From the NCBI RefSeq assembly GCF_022605725.1, contig NC_065551.1, positions 8,432,001 to 8,496,000 of the forward strand: DNA of 64,000 nt. Direction: 5' to 3'. The notes under the pieces are model-generated. The model ran no database searches and was not told the origin of the DNA. It was given only the letters and a program-made list of their open reading frames with translations. The DNA comes from Anthonomus grandis grandis. Its lineage: Eukaryota > Arthropoda > Insecta > Coleoptera > Curculionidae. Position numbers and translations under genes: made by a program. Positions 58,522 through 64,000 of this stretch are shown here, piece by piece (positions within the stretch are counted from its first letter, which is position 1; each line of letters starts with the position of its first letter).

Positions 58522-59693
58522 GAAAGTTCCTTTTTTACTTCATGTGATGATACTACTGTGGCATTTCAAGAATTTACTGTTGAAAATGAAAGTTTAAACG
58601 GTGAGAAAAGTTTTTAAAATCTAATTTTTCTAGTGTTATTAATTTCTAATTTTTACAGTTGAATATTAATAATGTTAATTATATTGAGCCGGTTCCTAGC
58701 ACTTCAAAACAGCATTTATATGACTTAAATTCAGACTTTGAGCCATATTCTCCTGAACACTCGGAATATAATCCAGAGTCTGAAAATTCTTCTAGCAGTG
58801 ATTTGGATTCTCAAGTTGGCACATTATAAAGAAACAATATTGAATTACACGATATGGAAGAGTTGCCTTGGACAGATAGGTCGAGAAAAAGGAAAAGAAA
58901 TGAACAAAATTGGAAAAGGAATGTTGTAAAATTTAAAAAAACAACGTGGAGAGGCATACATATCATCAAGAGGCAAACACGTTCCGGGGGTAGCAATGAA
59001 AGATCCGTGTTTAGCTACCTGCAAAAGACAATGCAGTGAAGTTTTTTCTTATGATGAACGATTGTCGATTTTTCGGAGATATTATCACTTAGAATCATAC
59101 GAAAGAAAGCGGAACTTTATTCACGGTCATACAGAAAAAAAAATGGCATACCAAAGAACAGTCCAGACGACAAAGCACCATTTTTTTCTTTTTGCCAAAA
59201 AATTCTAAGCGGATTCAGGTTTGCAAAACGATGTTTATCAATACGCTAGGAATTAGAAAGGGAGTTGTGGATATTGCGATGAAAGCGAGAACTGAACAAA
59301 ACACAAGTTTGGAAGACAAGCGCGGAAAATTTAAAAACAAGGTCACGACTCCTGAAATAATGAATAGTGTTAAAAGTCATATTGAGAAGTTTCCAGTAGT
59401 CGGCTCACACTATTGTCATTCAAAAACGCAACGTAAATATTTGGCCTCTGACTTAAACATAACAATTATGTACTCTCTTTATAAAAAAGAATGCAATGAA
59501 AAAAAAACAAACGCCAGCTAGATCTGCCATTTATAGAAAGGTGTTCTCAGAGGAGTATAACCTTGGTTTTTATCGACCTCGCAAAGATCAGTGTCGGATT
59601 TGTATGGCCTACAATTCTTCTTTAAGTGATAAACCACCTATGCAAATTGAGTATTTGGCTCATATAGCAGCTAAGGATAGAGCGCGCGATTAA
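58522..59693 (+). pseudogene. N-terminal half of the transposon protein, frameshifted
   Basis: Exon 58522-58600 (after TTTTTTAG) reads ESSFFTSCDDTTVAFQEF; the next exon from 58660 begins LNINNVNYIEPVPSTSKQHL and is acidic/Ser-rich, a likely disordered tail. A basic stretch (DRSRKRKRNEQNWKRNV) leads into RGKHVPGVAMKDPCLATCKR, then DERLSIFRRYYHL, VCKTMFINTLGIRKGVVDI, FPVVGSHYCHSKTQRKYLAS, and the zinc-like NLGFYRPRKDQCRIC near 59551-59601. At least four frame changes (about 58828, 58935, 59205 and 59510) and a stop at 59691 break it. The function is not known to me; the layout of a DNA-binding N-half before a nuclease-like C-half is what a transposase would have. Confidence 0.7.
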
Positions 59694-59718
59694 AAGCGAT
59701 AATAATATAAGCAGACAG

Positions 59719-60651
59719 TTGGCGGAAAATTCAAACGGAAAACTCATAAGTTGCAATTTTGATTTGCAACAAGTGCTTCTGGTGCCAAATGATCCAACTA
59801 ATAATGCTTTATTTTATAAGCAAAGATTTAAAGTATTTAACTTTACCATTTATAATACTGTCTCCAAACAAGGTGATTGCTTTATGTGGACAGAAGTTGA
59901 AGGCAAACGAGGTAGCTGTGAGATTGCGACCTGTTTATATAAATATTTTGAATCTTTGCCAGAAACTACAAATCAGGTTCAATGTTTTAGTGACAGATGT
60001 GATGGACAAAATTTAAACAAATTTGTATCTGGCATGTGCTTAACAGCCTTTCAAAATGTTGCACATTTAGAAACGATTGAACTCAACTTCTTAGTATCGG
60101 GACATAGTGAAATGAAATGCGATTCCATGCACTCTGCCATTTCAACAGAATTTAAAAGAGAAGGCAAAACTTATTTACCACAAGACTGGAAAACAATAGC
60201 TAGATGTTCCCGAAGAAAGGGTGATAAACCTTACATCGTTCATGATGTTACACACGAACAAATATTTGATTGGAAAAATCATGCAGATAAAGTTTTAATT
60301 TTCAGAACCAAGGACGAAAGTGGAAAGCAAGTTGCCTGGCAGAAAATGTGTTGTATGCGCTTTTCTAAATCAGAACCTTTTATATTAAAATTCAAAGAAA
60401 AGTTCGATGATGAATTTAGGAGTTTAAACTGCAAAAAGGAAACAAAACCATCTCAAATTAATAGAAAAATGCCCAAGTCTTTGTATAAAAGCAGAATACC
60501 TATAACTAAGGAAAAATACATTGATCTTTTGTCATTATTTAACACTAAACCTCCCGCAATTTCCATTGAAAATAAACCTTTTTTTGAAAACCTTCCATTT
60601 AAGCAAACAGAAGAAGTTGTACCTGAATCAGACTTAAGTGACAGTGAGTGA
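59719..60651 (+). CDS. C-terminal nuclease-like domain of the transposon protein
   Basis: A 310-codon open frame (it is open upstream to 59668), ending in TGA at 60649-60651. Visible blocks: FDLQQVLLVPND, YNTVSKQGDCFMWTEVEGKR with RGSCEIATCLYKYF, QCFSDRCDGQNLNK, and LNFLVSGHSEMKCDSMHSAI, then YLPQDWKTIAR and a closing NKPFFENLPF plus acidic tail. The ordered acidic residues (Glu in WTEVEG, Asp in SDRCDGQN, Glu/Asp in HSEMKCDSMH) look like an RNase H-fold nuclease core, as in transposases. The family is widespread in arthropods as uncharacterised proteins (DUF7869-like, from memory). I do not assign it to a named superfamily. It may be only the C-terminal half of the protein. Confidence 0.72.
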   Translation: MAENSNGKLISCNFDLQQVLLVPNDPTNNALFYKQRFKVFNFTIYNTVSKQGDCFMWTEVEGKRGSCEIATCLYKYFESLPETTNQVQCFSDRCDGQNLNKFVSGMCLTAFQNVAHLETIELNFLVSGHSEMKCDSMHSAISTEFKREGKTYLPQDWKTIARCSRRKGDKPYIVHDVTHEQIFDWKNHADKVLIFRTKDESGKQVAWQKMCCMRFSKSEPFILKFKEKFDDEFRSLNCKKETKPSQINRKMPKSLYKSRIPITKEKYIDLLSLFNTKPPAISIENKPFFENLPFKQTEEVVPESDLSDSE

Positions 60652-61029
60652 CGAAGTATAGTATTTAAGTAATCATGAGTTATGTATTTGGTTTTTTTTA
60701 CATTTGACAGAAATGTAAGTATTAATAAAAGTATTTTTGATATTAAAACTTGTTCTTACTACTCAGTCAACAACTAGATATTTGCTTTTTTCTTTTTGAT
60801 TTTTTATTGTTAAAACTAGATATCTCATTTTTTAATACCAAAAGAACTAAAAAAAAAGCTGACAATCTCTAAAAATATTAAGTATATATATTTATTCAAT
60901 GTCCATGCGGTATAATTAAAAAGAAATTCAATTCGCTATTATACAACATTTTTAATTTTTAAAAACTTTAAACTACTCCCCTGAAAAATTACAATTTTTG
61001 AGTTACCTAGTTGTAGTATTAAGGGGACG

Positions 61030-61530
61030 TTATTATATAGGGTATAATACATTTATCACTTAGTTCTATTCATGGGTATGAACGTTGTACATGGCGGGGT
61101 GGAATAGTCTGTCACCCAAGACTGATTTTGATAGGTTAATTTTTGACGTACATCAAATATGTCAATAATGACATTTTAACCGTTGTATCTGATGACTCCA
61201 TCAATTTGTTTTATGTTCCCTTTAAATTTGTTTTTAATTTAAAGTTTTTAACTAGTTTTAAAGCTTTTGCAGTTTTTTGTGATATTCCGCTTTCACAACT
61301 TTATAAAATATTTTACAGATTATATGACTTAACTAAGTGTTTTCAAAAAATGTTGAGGTTCAATCCTATTTTGGACATATCTATGTCACAGTTCTTAATT
61401 TTTACAATTTAAGTCAAATTCTTAGACTCCCGTATTCCACCGATCAAAATTTCCAGTATTTCCTTTTCCTAAGTGAAAATATTTGTGCAAATATCCTTTA
61501 TGCACTTTAGTAAATGATTTTTAAATTTAC
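61030..61530. other. No recognised gene
   Basis: AT-rich. The short plus-strand frame 61143-61412 has no recognisable domain. Confidence 0.35.
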
Positions 61531-61532
61531 AT

Positions 61533-61865
61533 GAAATCCATCCTTCCCAACACTTTTCTGGTTCTAATATTAACAACCCTGATAATCCTGTGCTTACATG
61601 GGATGCTGTACCATGGTCACCACATTACTCAAAGGCCCCTAATGCAAAAAAAATCATATTTGCAACGCATCCCCAAAGTGCGTCTCAAGATGTATTTAAT
61701 GATGTTGCTCAAATTGAATGAGAACATCTTTATTCAGTTAATAAAAAAGCTCTAAGTTCAGTCTAGGAACAAAACTGCATGAATTATGGTTGCAAATCTT
61801 AACAGACCTTGACAATGTGAATCTGGATAGCCAATATCCTTCAACTCTGATTTCTCCAGTTTAAA
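61533..61865 (+). pseudogene. Unrecognised decayed coding stretch
   Basis: In the frame starting at 61533 an open run reads EIHPSQHFSGSNINNPDNPV then LTWDAVPWSPHYSKAPNAKK and IIFATHPQSASQDVFNDVAQ to a stop near 61718. After further breaks, another frame gives TKLHELWLQILTDLDNVNLD and SQYPSTLISP to about 61863. The residue mix looks protein-coding and differs from the LINE-derived frames around it. I do not recognise the protein. It could be a fragment of a host gene copy or of a transposon gene. Confidence 0.35.
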
Positions 61866-64000
61866 AACTAACATAGCCTATAGTGACAAAAACCCTTTTA
61901 TTCTAAAGAACAAAACAAGGCTTAATCTGTTTTAGTGTGTTTCATGTTCCATACCTGAAGACAACCCCACTGGCCTGCGATATTTTTATTATTGTGACTA
62001 ACCAAAACCACCATATACGTAAGCATTTGGCAATAATGTAAACTTTTAAAGTTTTATTTAGTAATAATTAGTTTATTTATTTTTTTTTGTTAGAATTAAT
62101 TTTTTTTACTAATTTCTGCTTAAAAAAACATAGTTTTGTATTTATATTATTGTGTACATTGTTATATTATGCCAAGATAAGTTTTTTATTAGATTTTTGT
62201 ATCTTGTTCTTTTTACTCACGTTAAAAAAATTAAAAACATATTAATTTGTACATGTATTTGAATATGTATTTCTGTTATATATATTCATTATTAATTAGT
62301 TAAAGATAGATCTATTTTAAGAAATAGGTACAATTTGGGTTATTGTTATAAGAATTTAGATTTTGTTTTCTATAATATGTCGATATATATATTACTTTGT
62401 TATGATTGTATAGATGGTTAAAAAATATATGTGTTTTTTTTATTTAAGTGTATTTATTACATATTTCTTATAATGTTTTTAACACTTATGGACATGAAAA
62501 AAACGCACGTAATTTTTTTTGAAAGTCCAGAAATAATTGAAATTATAAAAATTAATAAAATAATAATTAATCTTGTTTTTTTTTTAATTTGCTTCTATAC
62601 CTATCATGCTAATTTATATTTATTGGTAAGCATCTATATTTAAATATCCTCAAAGTGTAGACTTGAGTGTCCTAAATGTGCAATTTCTTGAGAACTAAAC
62701 TTAAATTAAATAATATTTTAGTTGATTTCGTGAAAAAAGTAATGATGGCTGAGCTCTGCAATATTAACATTTATTTTGCTTTCAAATTCAAAATTAACAA
62801 CTTCAATAAAATGTGGGTACTTTTAAACTTATAAGCGTATTGTTAATTTTAAAATAAAATATATATATTTTTTAAATATACTAACTAATTAAATTATGTT
62901 AACGCATCAACTTCTGTAATTCTGCGAATGATCGCGTCTTCAAATATCCCGCAATAGATCATAAAATTTCCGCCACTCGGCATCCAAGATGATCGCCCCG
63001 ACCCTGTCATCCACGTCAATAGAATTTCTGTCTGATCATTAGGCAACACGCATTTCTTTATATTTGTGTTTTCTCTTATTTATAGACTTAGGAAATACAT
63101 TTCAACGGCGTTTGAACGGCATTTTATAATATTAGAAATTTGATTATTTGAATAAAATTGTACATTTTGAGCATCTGTCTGAAGATTTAAAGACCTTCCT
63201 GACTGAAGAAAATGCAGGTACAAATTAATAAAAGTTTTGTAATATCTTTCCTTGTTCTTTTAATAGCTAATATGATTTATCAATATCAATATGAAAAATG
63301 ATCATTCAATGATTTTGCATACTTTACGTATGGACTTTAAAGCAGAGGCAAGCCACAGGGTTTTACAGGAATCATTAGATTCCCGCGCATTCACCTGTCT
63401 GTGTTTATCGTGGGTTTAAGAACTTTTGATGTTCTATCTTAGATGGAGCCTCTATATTCAAGCTGATTTAGAATGTGAGTATGCCACGGCTTAGTATTCA
63501 CTTGCGTTTCATTCAGACTATTTTTTTATGAAAGATGATAGTTATGTAATTGTTTTTTTTATTTATATGTTTATTTTGTCCAATACTATCACGAATACAA
63601 AATGCGTGTCTCTGATTTGACAATTTGTTTTTGATAAATAAGTAACTGAAAAAATAAACAAAAAATTCATGTTTCATAATTGGATACTAATAGCACAAAT
63701 TTATTAAAATAATGATGCCTTCTTTAAATGTTTAGTTCATTTTTAAAATTAGTTACTTCTTTAAATAACAAGTGTTTCACCCCATTATCATTATTTAACT
63801 TTTTTTTGGAGGTTAAGAGAAGGTACTAGGGTTGATTGAATATTGGGTGTGCGCATCTTCCCAAATAATCAGTCAACGGTACTAGGTAAGCAAGAAATCA
63901 TCCACGATTATTAATACCAAGAGTGAAGGTCTTCCTTGAAAAAGAATCTTTGGATATTAAATTCTAATAGTTTTAAGAAAGCGCTGTTATAGATACTCTA
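61866..64000. other. No recognised gene; possible short exons only
   Basis: Mostly AT-rich. 62905-63125 is locally GC-richer, and a plus-strand stretch ending ...LSEDLKTFLTEENAG before GTACAA at 63216 could be a small exon, but nothing confirms it. Confidence 0.3.

Larger units (their letters stand above)
57681..61029 (+). mobile_element. Unclassified DNA transposon with perfect 30-bp inverted ends
   Basis: The ends are perfect 30-bp inverted repeats (57681-57710 starting CGTCCCCTTAATACTACAAC; 61000-61029 the exact complement). Subterminal copies of ACTAGGTAA lie at 57778-57786 and inverted near 57946-57954. The 3349-bp interior carries a single plus-strand multi-exon gene. The flanks TAAATATAT / TTATTATAT match at 7 of 9 bases, so the target duplication is uncertain. 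Perfect ends with a frameshifted gene suggest fairly recent movement, perhaps using a transposase supplied in trans. Confidence 0.85.

Noticed and set aside
57672..61038. 9-bp flank pair TAAATATAT / TTATTATAT as a firm target duplication
   Set aside because: Only 7 of 9 bases agree in very AT-rich sequence, so it is kept as a suggestion only.
1..64000. CRISPR arrays, tRNA or rRNA genes, bacterial operons
   Set aside because: None seen; spliced genes and retrotransposons show the window is eukaryotic nuclear DNA.

Overview
This is an AT-rich, intron-containing eukaryotic window, almost certainly from an insect. Host genes are split by GT-AG introns and encode insect-type proteins: a 2-Cys peroxiredoxin, pickpocket (DEG/ENaC) channel exons, a CD2BP2-like GYF exon, ANAPC15 and USH1G/Sans. 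The mobile-element mix (CR1/Jockey-like LINEs, Tc1, pogo, hAT, gypsy, a DD82E element) fits a beetle, but no feature proves the order.

Layout. 2-9924 (+): the last four exons of a typical 2-Cys peroxiredoxin; its two large introns hold at least six insertions (three LINE remnants, a Tc1 element, a mariner-like remnant and a LINE tail). 10940-13006: an apparently intact Tc1/mariner-superfamily element with a 450-aa DD82E transposase. 13570-14806: a truncated relative of the unusual protein found again at 58.5-60.7 kb. 15668-16095 and 20666-21075 (-): two pickpocket-type channel last exons; the second runs into a 100-N assembly gap. Between them lie a deleted hAT element and a second hAT fragment. 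21695-21945 (+): the GYF-domain last exon of a CD2BP2-like gene. 22732-27877 (-): a complete three-exon ANAPC15 gene with a palindromic foldback element and an old LINE in intron 1. 30808-37614: a three-layer nest, with a LINE inside a gypsy-type LTR element inside a short inverted-repeat element. 39719-44611 (-): a complete seven-exon USH1G/Sans gene. 46-53.5 kb: LINEs inside LINEs. 54979-57219: a pogo element with a terminal zinc finger, inserted in an old LINE. 57681-61029: a 3.35-kb element with perfect 30-bp inverted ends carrying a nuclease-like protein family that I cannot place in a named superfamily. 61-64 kb is mostly empty apart from an unrecognised decayed coding stretch.

The host genes are unrelated to each other in function (antioxidant defence, ion channel, splicing, cell cycle, mechanosensory scaffold). 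The main structure of the window is its layered transposon history, where target-site duplications and frame damage give the order of insertion. The most novel-looking item is the 57681-61029 element; the one most likely to be still active is the DD82E element.
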